DNA of 64,000 nucleotides from an uncultured Eubacteriales bacterium (GCA_902800625.1 CADCFG010000002.1:62001-126000), one strand, 5' to 3'. Positions 33,917 through 41,410 are shown, numbered from the stretch's first letter. Translations and numbers: made by a program. Notes: generated by a model not told the origin, from the sequence alone.

Positions 33917-35227
33917 ATGAAAACTGCCCGCGCAACCCATCCCGCCCGCCTGTTGAAGCTGACCTTCTGCGCCTTCACGCTGGCGTTCTTCATCGCGGCG
34001 CTGATCGCCCCGGACAGGGCGGACATGCTGCCCGGCCTTGCTCGCATCCTCACGGGCCAGGCCCAGCTGACCAAGGACTACTTCAAGCCGGAGCTGGGCG
34101 GGCTGTCGGCCTCGATGCTGAACACTGCGCTGCTGGCCGCCATCTGTACGGGCCTGGCTTTCCTGCCGGGCGCGCAGGTCAACGGCGTGACGGCCCTGGC
34201 CTGGTTTCTGACCGTGGGCTTTGGCACCTACGGCATGAATCCGCTGAACATGCTGCCGCTGGTGCTGGGCGTGGGGGCGTATTCGCTGATCCGCCGGGAG
34301 CCCTTTTCAAAGAACGTCCACTTCGCCATGTTCGCCACGGGCATCTCGCCGATCATCACCCAGGTGCTGCTCTACTATCCTTCCGTGGAAGCCGGGCCGC
34401 GCATCACGCCGCTGGGAGTCATCCTCGCGTGCGTCGTCAGTCTGATCATCGGCTGCGCCATGCCCGCGCTGTGCGCCCACTCCCCGGCGTTCCACAAGGG
34501 CCACAACCTATACAACGCCGGGCCCGCCGCGGGCTTTCTGTGCTTTCTGATCTTCGCCGCGCTGTACAAAACCGCCGGCGTTGAAGCGCCCGCCATCGCC
34601 GCGGACCTGGGCGAGGGGCATCCGCTGTTCGTCAACCTGTTCTGCGGGATCTGCTTTGTGCTGTGCCTGGCCGCCGGTCTCATTCTCAACGGCGGCGTGG
34701 GGGACTACGGCAGACTGCTGAAGGACTCCGGCTACCGTTCCGACTTCACGCAAAAATACAGCGCCGGGTCCGTGCTCATGAACCTCGGCGTCTACGGCCT
34801 GTTTATCCTGCTGTACTACAACCTCATTGGCGCTGCCTTCACCGGCCCCACCATGGGCGCGGTGTTCTGCATGGTGTGTTGCTTCGCCATGGGCGCGACG
34901 CCCCGGAACGTGCTGCCCATCATGGTGGGCTACGGGTTAATGGGCCTCCTGTATCGGCTGGGGCTGGTGGCTTTCCCCGTGAACGGCCAGGCGCTGGTGG
35001 TGGGCCTGTGCTACGCCAGCGGACTCGCCCCGGTGGCAGGGGAGTTCGGCCCCATCGCCGGGATCGCCGCCGCCATGCTGCACTATATCCTCGTCACCAG
35101 CGTGCCCGCCATCCACGGCGGCTTCAACCTGTACAACGGTGGCTTTACAGCGGGCATCGTGTGCTTTATCATCGTGCCGGTGCTGGAACACTATTTCAAG
35201 CGAAGGACGCAGCCCGTCAATCGCTGA
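33917..35227 (+). CDS. DUF1576 multi-spanning membrane protein
   Basis: 436 residues with about 10-12 hydrophobic helices. Two related segments, GHNLYNAGPAAGFLCF (about 194-209) and GFNLYNGGFTAGIVCF (about 402-417), show an internal duplication, typical of transporters with inverted or repeated halves. The family has no assigned function. It follows folD by 63 bp with AAAAGGAG upstream and precedes the convergent 5-formyl-THF cyclo-ligase, so a role in folate or C1 transport is possible but unproven. The 3' ends of the two genes overlap by 11 bp. Confidence 0.85.
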   Translation: MKTARATHPARLLKLTFCAFTLAFFIAALIAPDRADMLPGLARILTGQAQLTKDYFKPELGGLSASMLNTALLAAICTGLAFLPGAQVNGVTALAWFLTVGFGTYGMNPLNMLPLVLGVGAYSLIRREPFSKNVHFAMFATGISPIITQVLLYYPSVEAGPRITPLGVILACVVSLIIGCAMPALCAHSPAFHKGHNLYNAGPAAGFLCFLIFAALYKTAGVEAPAIAADLGEGHPLFVNLFCGICFVLCLAAGLILNGGVGDYGRLLKDSGYRSDFTQKYSAGSVLMNLGVYGLFILLYYNLIGAAFTGPTMGAVFCMVCCFAMGATPRNVLPIMVGYGLMGLLYRLGLVAFPVNGQALVVGLCYASGLAPVAGEFGPIAGIAAAMLHYILVTSVPAIHGGFNLYNGGFTAGIVCFIIVPVLEHYFKRRTQPVNR

Positions 35228-35759
35228 TGACCGCGTCCACCCGAACGTCGTGGGCCTCGGCCTCGATGCCGTCCACGACCTGAAAGCCGTAGCACAGCGC
35301 CAGCGTGGGATGCCCCGGGTGTTCCGAAAGCCACCGGTCGTAATATCCGCCGCCGTAGCCCACGCGCAGCCCGCCCCGGTCGAAGGCCACCCCTGGCATC
35401 AGTATGAGCGCGGCGTCGTCGTCGGCCACGGGCCCGTCCTCCATGGGCTCCAGTATGCCGAACGCCCCCTGCGGCGCGAGCTGGTCGAAGCGGTCGAGCC
35501 AGATGAACCCCATCCCATTGCCAACCACCTTCGGCACGGCCACGCGCTTGCCCTCGAGCCAGGCCCTTTCGATGATGGGCCGGGTGCGCACCTCCTGGTT
35601 GAAGGCAATGTAGACATAGACGGATTCCGCCGCCTGCCATTGTGCCGTGCGGTACAGCTTCTCCGCCAACCCAGCGCTTCTGGATTCCACTTCAGCCGCC
35701 GACATGGCGCTTTTTTTTTCGCCGATCGCCCTTCGCAGCTCCCGCTTGTCCACGGTCAT
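35217..35759 (-). CDS. 5-formyltetrahydrofolate cyclo-ligase
   Basis: Converts 5-formyl-THF to 5,10-methenyl-THF with ATP, recovering the stored or inhibitory folate form. The 180-residue protein has the N-terminal KRELRRAIGEKK, the VAVPKVVG region and the substrate-site motif PGVAFDRGGLRVGYGGGYYDRWL (split, about residues 122-144). Convergent with the folate cluster. The ATG at 35757-35759 has GGAGGG upstream. The prophage remnant is inserted 48 bp upstream of this gene, which may have separated it from distal regulatory DNA. Confidence 0.93.
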   Translation of the reverse strand: MTVDKRELRRAIGEKKSAMSAAEVESRSAGLAEKLYRTAQWQAAESVYVYIAFNQEVRTRPIIERAWLEGKRVAVPKVVGNGMGFIWLDRFDQLAPQGAFGILEPMEDGPVADDDAALILMPGVAFDRGGLRVGYGGGYYDRWLSEHPGHPTLALCYGFQVVDGIEAEAHDVRVDAVISD

Positions 35760-35806
35760 CCCTCCATATCTGTTTTCTATGATAGCAGGCCGGTGCGCGC
35801 TTCGGG

Positions 35807-35819
35807 TTTAAACCTTTGT
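35807..35819. repeat. Attachment-site copy, left (att core)
   Basis: TTTAAACCTTTGT, identical to 41563-41575. Upstream CTTC at the same distance extends the similarity slightly. Located beyond the 3' end of the integrase gene. Confidence 0.8.
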
Positions 35820-35880
35820 TAATCGTCGGCCATTTGAAAGTACCTGGTATCCGGGGTTTTTGGTGGGGGTAGGTAGGATT

Positions 35881-35903
35881 TTACCCTAATTCTTACCCTA
35901 ATT
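35881..35903. repeat. Two TTACCCTAATT repeats, possible integrase arm sites
   Basis: TTACCCTAATT at 35881-35891 and 35893-35903; the second overlaps the integrase stop codon. Similar TACCCT words lie near the right end (41452-41470). Direct repeats near both attachment sites are usual for arm-type integrase sites. Confidence 0.5.
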
Positions 35904-37046
35904 GGTGGCGTCCTGCCAGTAGGAAGAGAGGCGGCGGGCGGCTTCGGTGGCGGCGTCGGTGGTATAGGCGGCGTAGATGTCCAGGGTCATGGCGGCGCTG
36001 GCGTGGCCGAGGTTGTGCTGGACGGTCTTCGGGTCGGCACCGGCACGGAGGGCTGCCACGGCATAGGAGTGGCGCAGGTCGTGAGGGTGCAGGCCGGGAA
36101 GGTTGAGGGGCTCGGCCAGGCGGGAGACGGCGCTCTCCAGGGCGCTGGCGCTGAGCGGGCCGCCGTTGGTGGAGCGGAAGATCATGGCCTCGGCGAGGGG
36201 ATCCTCGCGCCACTTGCCACCGGCGCGCAGCTTCATTTCAGCGAGGCGCCGACGCTGGGCGCGCAGGGTGGCAGCGACTTCCGGGCCGACCACGATGTCG
36301 CGGGCGCTGCCGTCCTTCGGCGGGACCAGGGCGCCCTCGGGGGACATCTGGTGGCGCACATGGAGGACGGAGGCGGACTCGTCCCAGTCGGCCCAGGTGA
36401 GGCCGCGCAGCTCGCCGGAGCGAAGCCCGGTCTGCAGGAGCAGGATCAGCGCCTCTGGATAGTTCGTGGCCTGGGCGGCTTCCAGGAAGGCGGGGAAGGC
36501 GGGCCGGTCGATGATGTGCATCTCGGCGCGCTCTTTGCGGGGCAGGGGCACGTCGGTGGCCACGTTCTCCCGGATCAGCTTCGCCTTCACGGCGGCATTG
36601 AGGGCGATGGACAGCACCTTCGCCGCCATGCGGACGGTGGATGCCTTGAGCGCTGCCTCGCCGGTGCGGCGCTGCAGATCTCCCACCATGCGGCGCACGT
36701 GGATGGACGTGAGGGAGGCGAGGCGGAGCTTCCCGATGGACGGCACGATGTAGAGCGCGGCGATGGTGTTATAGTGGTCGCGGGTGCGCTGGGTGGTGTG
36801 GGGGCAGTAGTCGCGCGTCCACTCCGCGAGCCATTCCTTCACGGTGACGGTGGCTGGCTCAATCCATGAGCCGGTGTCCACCTCGTGCTGGGCGGCGCGC
36901 AGCGCCTCGCCGATGGCCTTCGGGGACTTGGCATAGACGGAGTGCTGCCGGCCGTCTGAGCCGGTGTAGCGGGCCTCGTAGGTGCCGTTCTTGCGCTGGC
37001 GGATGGAGCCCATCCTGTTCTGGGCGCGGGTGCCTGATTTGGACAT
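35898..37046 (-). CDS. int: Tyrosine site-specific integrase
   Basis: Catalyses integration and excision of the element. The 382-residue protein has an N-terminal AP2-like arm-binding region (MGSIRQRKNGTYEARYTGSDGR), a SAM-like core-binding domain (VKEWLAEWTRDY...) and the catalytic domain with TGLRSGELRGL (Arg), HPHDLRHSYA (His-x-x-Arg) and the nucleophile region LGHASAAMTLDIYAAYT. All catalytic residues are present, so it may be active. ATG 37046 has AAAGGAGG 7 nt upstream. Its promoter is not obvious; the divergent small-RNA promoter overlaps its upstream region. Confidence 0.95.
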   Translation of the reverse strand: MSKSGTRAQNRMGSIRQRKNGTYEARYTGSDGRQHSVYAKSPKAIGEALRAAQHEVDTGSWIEPATVTVKEWLAEWTRDYCPHTTQRTRDHYNTIAALYIVPSIGKLRLASLTSIHVRRMVGDLQRRTGEAALKASTVRMAAKVLSIALNAAVKAKLIRENVATDVPLPRKERAEMHIIDRPAFPAFLEAAQATNYPEALILLLQTGLRSGELRGLTWADWDESASVLHVRHQMSPEGALVPPKDGSARDIVVGPEVAATLRAQRRRLAEMKLRAGGKWREDPLAEAMIFRSTNGGPLSASALESAVSRLAEPLNLPGLHPHDLRHSYAVAALRAGADPKTVQHNLGHASAAMTLDIYAAYTTDAATEAARRLSSYWQDATN

Positions 37047-37068
37047 GAGAAAATCCTCCTTTCGTTGC

Positions 37069-37097
37069 TTGCGCAAGGCGGGAGGATATGCTATAAT
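37069..37097 (+). promoter_or_regulatory. Promoter of the prophage small RNA
   Basis: TTGCGC (37069-37074), 17-bp spacer, TATAAT (37092-37097). It points rightward into a 108-bp gap that has no open reading frame in that direction. Confidence 0.8.
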
Positions 37098-37103
37098 AAC
37101 AGT

Positions 37104-37178
37104 ACCCTCTCCCTTACTTGGTCGTTCGGGAAGTGGTGCCCCTGATCGGTCTGGCCACCGGTCGGGGGCGAATTTTTT
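37104..37178 (+). ncRNA. Predicted prophage antisense small RNA
   Basis: Runs from the promoter at 37069-37097 to a strong terminator (12-13-bp stem, arms 37138-37150 and 37157-37169, then TTTTTT). Length is about 75 nt. The segment CTTGGTCGTTCGG (37117-37129) is perfectly complementary to 38764-38776, just upstream of the gene at 38786. CTCTCC (37107-37112) is complementary to GGAGAG (38779-38784) over that gene's Shine-Dalgarno. Ten of the same bases also match within cI. No ORF is visible. Pairing is inferred from sequence only. Confidence 0.72.
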
Positions 37179-37182
37179 ATGA

Positions 37183-37602
37183 TTAATACTCGTCGCTGCC
37201 GTAGCCGTTGATCTCGTCGATCATGATGAACGGCACGAAGCTGGTGGAATACTGCCCGTTGAGCTCGCCGACGATGAGTGCGTCGTCACCCACGTGGAAG
37301 GGCAGATCGTCCACGCTGTCCAGGTGCAGGCGGAAATGGCCGATGGCATAAGGCACATCCGACCCCATGGGACAGGCGGCCTCCGGCTCGTCGACTTCGA
37401 GGATCATGGTGTAATGGTTTCCGGTCACGCACTCGATGGACTGAATCACACCCTTGAGGCTGGCGCGAACAGTGCCGCCCAGCAGATCTCTGGGAGCGGT
37501 GTTGTAGATGATATTTTGCAAATCATGGAGGTTGTAAGTGTCGCCCAGGGCGGCGCAGCCGATCAGGATCAGCGCCAGGACACACGCGAGCAGCTTCTTC
37601 AT
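37183..37602 (-). CDS. Prophage-encoded lipoprotein, unknown function
   Basis: 139 residues with a lipoprotein signal (ALILIGC, lipobox cysteine near residue 16), then a beta-rich domain of about 110 residues that resembles an OB-like fold by strand pattern, which is a guess. It overlaps immA by 4 bp and would be expressed in the lysogen with cI and immA. Lysogeny-expressed surface proteins often alter host envelope or phage entry, but no evidence for that is visible here. Confidence 0.7.
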   Translation of the reverse strand: MKKLLACVLALILIGCAALGDTYNLHDLQNIIYNTAPRDLLGGTVRASLKGVIQSIECVTGNHYTMILEVDEPEAACPMGSDVPYAIGHFRLHLDSVDDLPFHVGDDALIVGELNGQYSTSFVPFIMIDEINGYGSDEY

Positions 37603-38006
37603 AGGACACCCTCCTCATAAATATCATAGTCGGTTCTTAGACAGAAATTATCTAACTCCGCCAAGGCGCGGCGGATGACAGCCAACTGGCGCGGGGTGAG
37701 CCTCGGCGGCTCGGGTTTGGGAGGCGGAGGCATCAGATCCCGGGCACGCATCAGGTGGGGGATGGCCTTCAGGCGGACGTCGGTGCCGTCGGCCCGGGCC
37801 TCGATGACGGCCAGGGGCTCGTCAGAGTGGAGGTCGTCTTCCTCGGCGTGGCGCAGCTCATGGCGCAGGGATTTGCGCTGGCCATGCCAGTTGTGGCGGG
37901 CGTTGATGTAGATGTTCAGGAAGCCGTCCGGGGATTCAGTGACGAAACCGCCCACGCCCTCGGGCAGATCCAGCAGCCGGACGGCGTACTCATCGCGGTC
38001 GATCAT
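37599..38006 (-). CDS. ImmA/IrrE-type metallopeptidase
   Basis: 135 residues with the zinc-protease motif HELRHAEED (about residues 49-57). In ICEBs1 and many phages, ImmA cleaves the CI-like repressor to induce the element. It overlaps cI by 4 bp at its start and the lipoprotein gene by 4 bp at its end, so all three are one operon. The HExxH is intact, so antirepression may still work. Confidence 0.88.
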   Translation of the reverse strand: MIDRDEYAVRLLDLPEGVGGFVTESPDGFLNIYINARHNWHGQRKSLRHELRHAEEDDLHSDEPLAVIEARADGTDVRLKAIPHLMRARDLMPPPPKPEPPRLTPRQLAVIRRALAELDNFCLRTDYDIYEEGVL

Positions 38007-38371
38007 GCCGGATCATCCCCATCGTAGAAGTCCGGGTTCGTGGCCCGCAGCGCGTCGATCAGGGCCGCCACCTGCTTCACGTCCTGAGCGGAGCCGTAGC
38101 GCGCCAGGTTCAACAGCGCCTTACGATCGGGATCGTCGGCCAGCTCCTCACGGGCCTGCTGTGCGGGGATGGCATCGGCGCCATTCAAGTACGACAGGGA
38201 GACGCCGAGCTTGTCAGCAATCTTCTGAGCGCTGGAGATCTTCGGGGACACCGCGCCGGATTCATACCTGCTTATATTCTGTTTGGTCGTTCCCAGCAGC
38301 TGCGCAAACTCTTCCTGTGTCATGTGGCGCTCGAAACGGATGCGCCGAAGGTTCTCTGAAAACTGACTCAT
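38003..38371 (-). CDS. CI-like repressor (XRE family)
   Basis: 122 residues with an N-terminal helix-turn-helix (MTQEEFAQLLGTTKQNISRYESG, split; about residues 18-40) and a short C-terminal region without a LexA-type protease domain. It should repress the lytic promoter through the AAGTCA-type sites in 38405-38520. ATG 38371 has GGAGGTGGGGAG upstream. The promoter is TTGACA-N16-TACAAT at 38394-38421. Expected to be inactivated by the adjacent ImmA. Confidence 0.9.
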   Translation of the reverse strand: MSQFSENLRRIRFERHMTQEEFAQLLGTTKQNISRYESGAVSPKISSAQKIADKLGVSLSYLNGADAIPAQQAREELADDPDRKALLNLARYGSAQDVKQVAALIDALRATNPDFYDGDDPA

Positions 38372-38393
38372 GCTCCCCACCTCCACAATTAAT

Positions 38394-38520
38394 ATTGTAC
38401 TCAAAAATGTGACTTTGTCAAGCTATATGTTACAATTCTAATAAATCAGTCACATACTTGTTGACTTATCGAATCGGCGGCTGTATACTGAGGCCAAGTC
38501 ACAAGTTTGATGACTTGAAG
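38394..38520. promoter_or_regulatory. Divergent cI/cro promoters and operators
   Basis: Leftward: TTGACA (38416-38421), 16-bp spacer, TACAAT (38394-38399). Rightward: TTGACT (38461-38466), 17-bp spacer, TATACT (38484-38489). Repeated operator-like words: TGACTTTGTCAAG near 38410, AGTCACATACTTGTTGACTT near 38448-38467, and the inverted repeat CAAGTCA-N9-TGACTTG near 38495-38518. A further site GTCACAAG...CTTGTGAC lies at the end of cro (38736-38759). Confidence 0.8.
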
Positions 38521-38532
38521 GGAGGTGACAGC

Positions 38533-38751
38533 TTGGAGATGATGACATTCCGCGGGCTTGTGTACAGCAAGTTCAAGACGATCGCCGACTTCGCCCAGGC
38601 CATCGGGTGGACGCGGCAGAAGGCAACCAACATCGTGAACGGCGTGCAAGAGCCGTCACTGGATGACACGGACAAGATGGCCAAGGCCCTGGGCATGTCT
38701 CTGGAGGAGACCGCACGTTTTTTCTTGCCCAAGAAGTCACAAGTGTGTTGA
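38533..38751 (+). CDS. Cro-like helix-turn-helix protein
   Basis: 72 residues, XRE-type fold (KTIADFAQAIGWTRQKATNIVNG, split; about residues 14-36), ending in an acidic-to-basic tail. It is the first rightward gene and likely the lytic counterpart of CI. The start is TTG 38533, 7 nt after GGGAGG; ATG 38539 is the alternative. Its last codons overlap an operator-like palindrome. Confidence 0.82.
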   Translation: MEMMTFRGLVYSKFKTIADFAQAIGWTRQKATNIVNGVQEPSLDDTDKMAKALGMSLEETARFFLPKKSQVC

Positions 38752-38785
38752 CTTGTGACAGCACCGAACGACCAAGGAGGAGAGC

Positions 38786-39049
38786 ATGAGCGCATTTGAG
38801 GAGAAGATCAAGAAGCAGCTGCTGGAGTACCGGGCGCGGCTGCACGAGGCGGAGGAAGCCCATAACGGTTTCACGGCCAGCATGCCCATGTGGGACAACT
38901 ACGCCGTGGAGACCGACGAGGGCGGCGACTACTTCAAGCGCAACATGATCGGTATCCGCGGCCTGCAGACCGCCAATGCCGGCCTGGTTGCCTGGCACGG
39001 CATGCAGATCGTAAGCCAGGGCGCCGCGCCCACGCAGCCCGAGGGCTGA
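38786..39049 (+). CDS. Small phage protein, unknown
   Basis: 87 residues, helical at the start (FEEKIKKQLLEYRARLHEAEE), with no family I recognise. AAGGAGG lies 6 nt before the ATG. The leader and this Shine-Dalgarno are the predicted target of the small RNA at 37104-37178. It is the first gene after cro, where early phage genes normally sit; the genes that would follow in a complete phage are missing. Confidence 0.72.
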   Translation: MSAFEEKIKKQLLEYRARLHEAEEAHNGFTASMPMWDNYAVETDEGGDYFKRNMIGIRGLQTANAGLVAWHGMQIVSQGAAPTQPEG

Positions 39050-39104
39050 TGAGACGACGGGAGGGGCCCAGCCCCTCCCAGACCATTGAGGGGAGGTGAC
39101 GGCT

Positions 39105-39392
39105 ATGCTGGAAGCCGTACGCAAGGCGCTGCGGATCAAGACGGAGGCCTACGACGATGAGCTTGAGCAGCTGATCCTGGCGGCCCAGCTGGACCTGGGT
39201 GTGGCGGGCGTGGTGCTCGAGAGCAATGCCACGCTGGACGCGCTGGTGACCACCGCTGTGATCACCTACTGCAAGCTGCACTTCGGGCAGCCCGACGATT
39301 ACGACCGGCTGAAGCGCTCCTATGACGAGCAGAAGGCACAGCTGGCCACCTGCACCGGCTACACCGACTGGAGAAACGGGGCGAACACATGA
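39105..39392 (+). CDS. Phage head-tail connector (gp6-like)
   Basis: 95 residues, all helical, beginning MLEAVRKALRIKT and with the LEQLILAAQLDLGVAG segment typical of head-tail connector/adaptor proteins of HK97- and SPP1-like phages, which sit beneath the portal ring. GGGGAGG lies 8 nt before the ATG. It overlaps the next gene by 4 bp, keeping the usual phage gene order although portal and capsid genes are missing. Confidence 0.75.
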   Translation: MLEAVRKALRIKTEAYDDELEQLILAAQLDLGVAGVVLESNATLDALVTTAVITYCKLHFGQPDDYDRLKRSYDEQKAQLATCTGYTDWRNGANT

Positions 39393-39691
39393 GCAGATGG
39401 AGCACGGTCGATCTCGTACAGGAGGCGACCAGGGCCCACGGCGTGCATGACAGCGTCCCCGAGACGAAGCGCCGGCTGGATTGCCTGGTGAAGAGCGTCA
39501 CCCGGTCGGAGTTCTACAGCGCCCTGACGGTGGGAGTGCGGCCCGAGGTCGTGCTGAAGCTGACGCTGGCGGAGGACTACGAGCGCGAGCGCCAGGCGGA
39601 TTTCGAGGGGACGCGGTACGAGGTGCTGCGGACCTATGAGACCGACGACGGCGGGATCGAGCTGATACTGGAAAGGGCGGATGGACGATGA
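39389..39691 (+). CDS. Phage head closure / head-tail joining protein
   Basis: 100 residues, beta-rich. Order and size match SPP1 gp16-like stoppers (LKLTLAEDYERERQADFEGTR, split, is typical of this group). ATGA overlaps connect it to both neighbours. In a whole phage it would close the DNA channel after packaging. Confidence 0.65.
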   Translation: MSRWSTVDLVQEATRAHGVHDSVPETKRRLDCLVKSVTRSEFYSALTVGVRPEVVLKLTLAEDYERERQADFEGTRYEVLRTYETDDGGIELILERADGR

Positions 39692-39810
39692 GCAACATGA
39701 TCGACCGGTTGATCGACCATCTGAACGAGATCGAGGGCATCGAGTTCGTCCGGGACGCCTGGATCAACGACGAGTCTGTCACCCACGGCGTGGTGTCGAT
39801 GATCAATGCT
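39688..39810 (+). pseudogene. Truncated head-tail or minor tail gene
   Basis: Begins in normal phage order with an ATGA overlap and reads MSNMIDRLIDHLNEIEG followed by EFVRDAWIND, then loses any plausible reading at about residue 40 where the endolysin upstream region begins. Intact relatives are about 120-140 residues. It marks the left edge of a deletion that removed the tail genes. Confidence 0.6.
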
Positions 39811-39859
39811 CATCGGCGACAAGCCGCTGGGCTTTTTCACTGGAAGGGAGGACGAGAAT

Positions 39860-40822
39860 ATGTCGACGGTTTACATCTACGGCGCAAGCATCGACGAAAA
39901 CGGCAAGGCCAGGGGCGGCAAAGCCGGGAACCAGACCGGGCGCGAGCTACGCAAGCAGGCGTGGTACAAGCACAAGAAGGGATGGCGCGTGTTCCGGGCG
40001 AAGAATCCAGATGTAGCCGCGAAGATCGTCCAGGACGCAAAGTGGGCCATCAGCAATATGAAGATCGGCTATGACCAGGGCCAGCGCCTGACGCTGTACA
40101 ACGCCGCGAAGCCCCACGGCTTCAACTGCAAACTGGTGGACAAAGCCTGCGAGACGGATTGTTCCGCGCTGGTGCGCGTATGCTGCGCCTATGCGGGCAT
40201 CACGTTGCCGAATTTCCGCACGCCCACCGAACCCGCCGCCCTGCTGAACTCCGGAGCCTTCGAGGAGATGACCGGCGCGGCCTACACCGACCGCCCGGAC
40301 TACCTGATGGCCGGGGACATCCTTTGCACCAGGACCCAGGGCCACACGGTGATCGTGGGCAACAATGGCTCCAAGGCGGGCCAGACGCCGCCCGAGGGAT
40401 TGAGCCGGCGCGACTACGGCACCGCCGTGCGGGCGATGCAGGAAGCGCTGCTCAAGTGGGATTCCAAGTGCTTGCCGAAGTGCGGCGCGGACGGCGATTT
40501 CGGCAGCGAGACCGAGAAGGCGCTGAAAGCCTTTCAAAAGGCCAGCGGCCTGCCCGTGACCGGGGTGTATGACGACGCCACCCGGGCGAAACTGACCGGG
40601 GCGCAGCCGGTCGAAAAGAAGCACGTCGAAGTCACCGGCGGCACGGTGAACGTGCGCAGCGCCCCGGGCACATCCGGCAAGAAACTGGGCGTGGTGAAGA
40701 AGGGCGACAGGCTGCCATTCCAGGGCGAGAGCCGCGATGTTTCCGGCACGCCCTGGCACCTCATCGAGTACAGAGGCACGAACGCCTGGATCTCTGGCAA
40801 GTTCTCGAAGGTGGTGTCCTGA
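39860..40822 (+). CDS. Endolysin with NlpC/P60-like, peptidoglycan-binding and SH3 domains
   Basis: 320 residues. A catalytic region of about 1-170 has an NlpC/P60-like Cys (ETDCSALVRVCC, near residue 100) and His (GHTVIVGNN, near 165). A PG_binding_1 domain follows (VRAMQEALLKWDS, GDFGSETEKALKAFQKASGL, about 190-250), then an SH3_3 domain (GGTVNVRSAPGTSGKKLGVVKKGD, split; about 262-320). It would cleave host peptidoglycan for lysis. ATG 39860 has GGGAGG 9 nt upstream; ATG 39806 is less likely. Followed by the membrane protein and holin. Confidence 0.87.
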   Translation: MSTVYIYGASIDENGKARGGKAGNQTGRELRKQAWYKHKKGWRVFRAKNPDVAAKIVQDAKWAISNMKIGYDQGQRLTLYNAAKPHGFNCKLVDKACETDCSALVRVCCAYAGITLPNFRTPTEPAALLNSGAFEEMTGAAYTDRPDYLMAGDILCTRTQGHTVIVGNNGSKAGQTPPEGLSRRDYGTAVRAMQEALLKWDSKCLPKCGADGDFGSETEKALKAFQKASGLPVTGVYDDATRAKLTGAQPVEKKHVEVTGGTVNVRSAPGTSGKKLGVVKKGDRLPFQGESRDVSGTPWHLIEYRGTNAWISGKFSKVVS

Positions 40823-40968
40823 TGGACGCCACAAAAGCCATTCAAATCGCCGTCGCCCGCGTGGATCTGTTCATCTGCCAGGCGAGGGCCTCTCCGTGGA
40901 CATTGGTCCTGGTTTTAGCCCTGATCCTATGGGCAAAAATACGACTGACGCGGAGGTGTCAAAAATGA
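40822..40968 (+). CDS. 48-residue single-pass membrane protein of the lysis cassette
   Basis: Starts with an ATG that overlaps the endolysin stop (TGATG) and ends in an ATGA overlap with the holin start. It encodes DATKAIQIAVARVDLFICQ, then a hydrophobic segment (SPWTLVLVLALILWAKI), then a basic tail. The tight coupling on both sides argues that it is translated. It may be a holin partner or antiholin; no homology is visible. Confidence 0.6.
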   Translation: MDATKAIQIAVARVDLFICQARASPWTLVLVLALILWAKIRLTRRCQK

Positions 40969-41408
40969 CATGGGATAAGATCATCAAGTGGCTGGCAGGC
41001 ATCGCGGGCGCGGTGGCCGGCCTGTTCGGAGAGTGGAACACGATGCTGACCATCCTGGCCGTGGTGATGGCCATCGACTACATCAGCGGCTGGATCGTCG
41101 CCGCCTGCGGCCGGTCGCCCAAGACCGAGGGCGGCGGCCTCTCCTCCAAGGTGGGATTTGTGGGTATCGCTAAAAAGGGAATTATCCTGCTGCTGATCCT
41201 GCTGGCCACAATGCTGGACCGGGCCATCGGCAACGGTACGTCAGTTTTCCAAAGCATGCTGGTCCTTTACTACATTGCAAATGAGGGATTGTCGATTTTG
41301 GAGAACGCCGCCCTTATGGGCGTGAAATTCCCGGAGAAGCTGAAGAAGGCGCTGGAAGCGCTGCGGGAAAAGGAAGAGGATCCGCCCGACGACGAGGCGG
41401 AGGGATGA
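40965..41408 (+). CDS. Phage holin (toxin secretion/phage lysis family)
   Basis: 147 residues with two to three membrane helices (about 12-30, 30-50, 72-88), the AIDYISGW motif near residues 36-43, and a charged C-terminus (KALREKEEDPPDDEAEG in part). Matches the Cph1-type holins next to endolysins in clostridial phages. GGAGG lies 8 nt before the ATG. Last gene of the element, followed by a strong terminator. Confidence 0.9.
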   Translation: MTWDKIIKWLAGIAGAVAGLFGEWNTMLTILAVVMAIDYISGWIVAACGRSPKTEGGGLSSKVGFVGIAKKGIILLLILLATMLDRAIGNGTSVFQSMLVLYYIANEGLSILENAALMGVKFPEKLKKALEALREKEEDPPDDEAEG

Positions 41409-41410
41409 CA

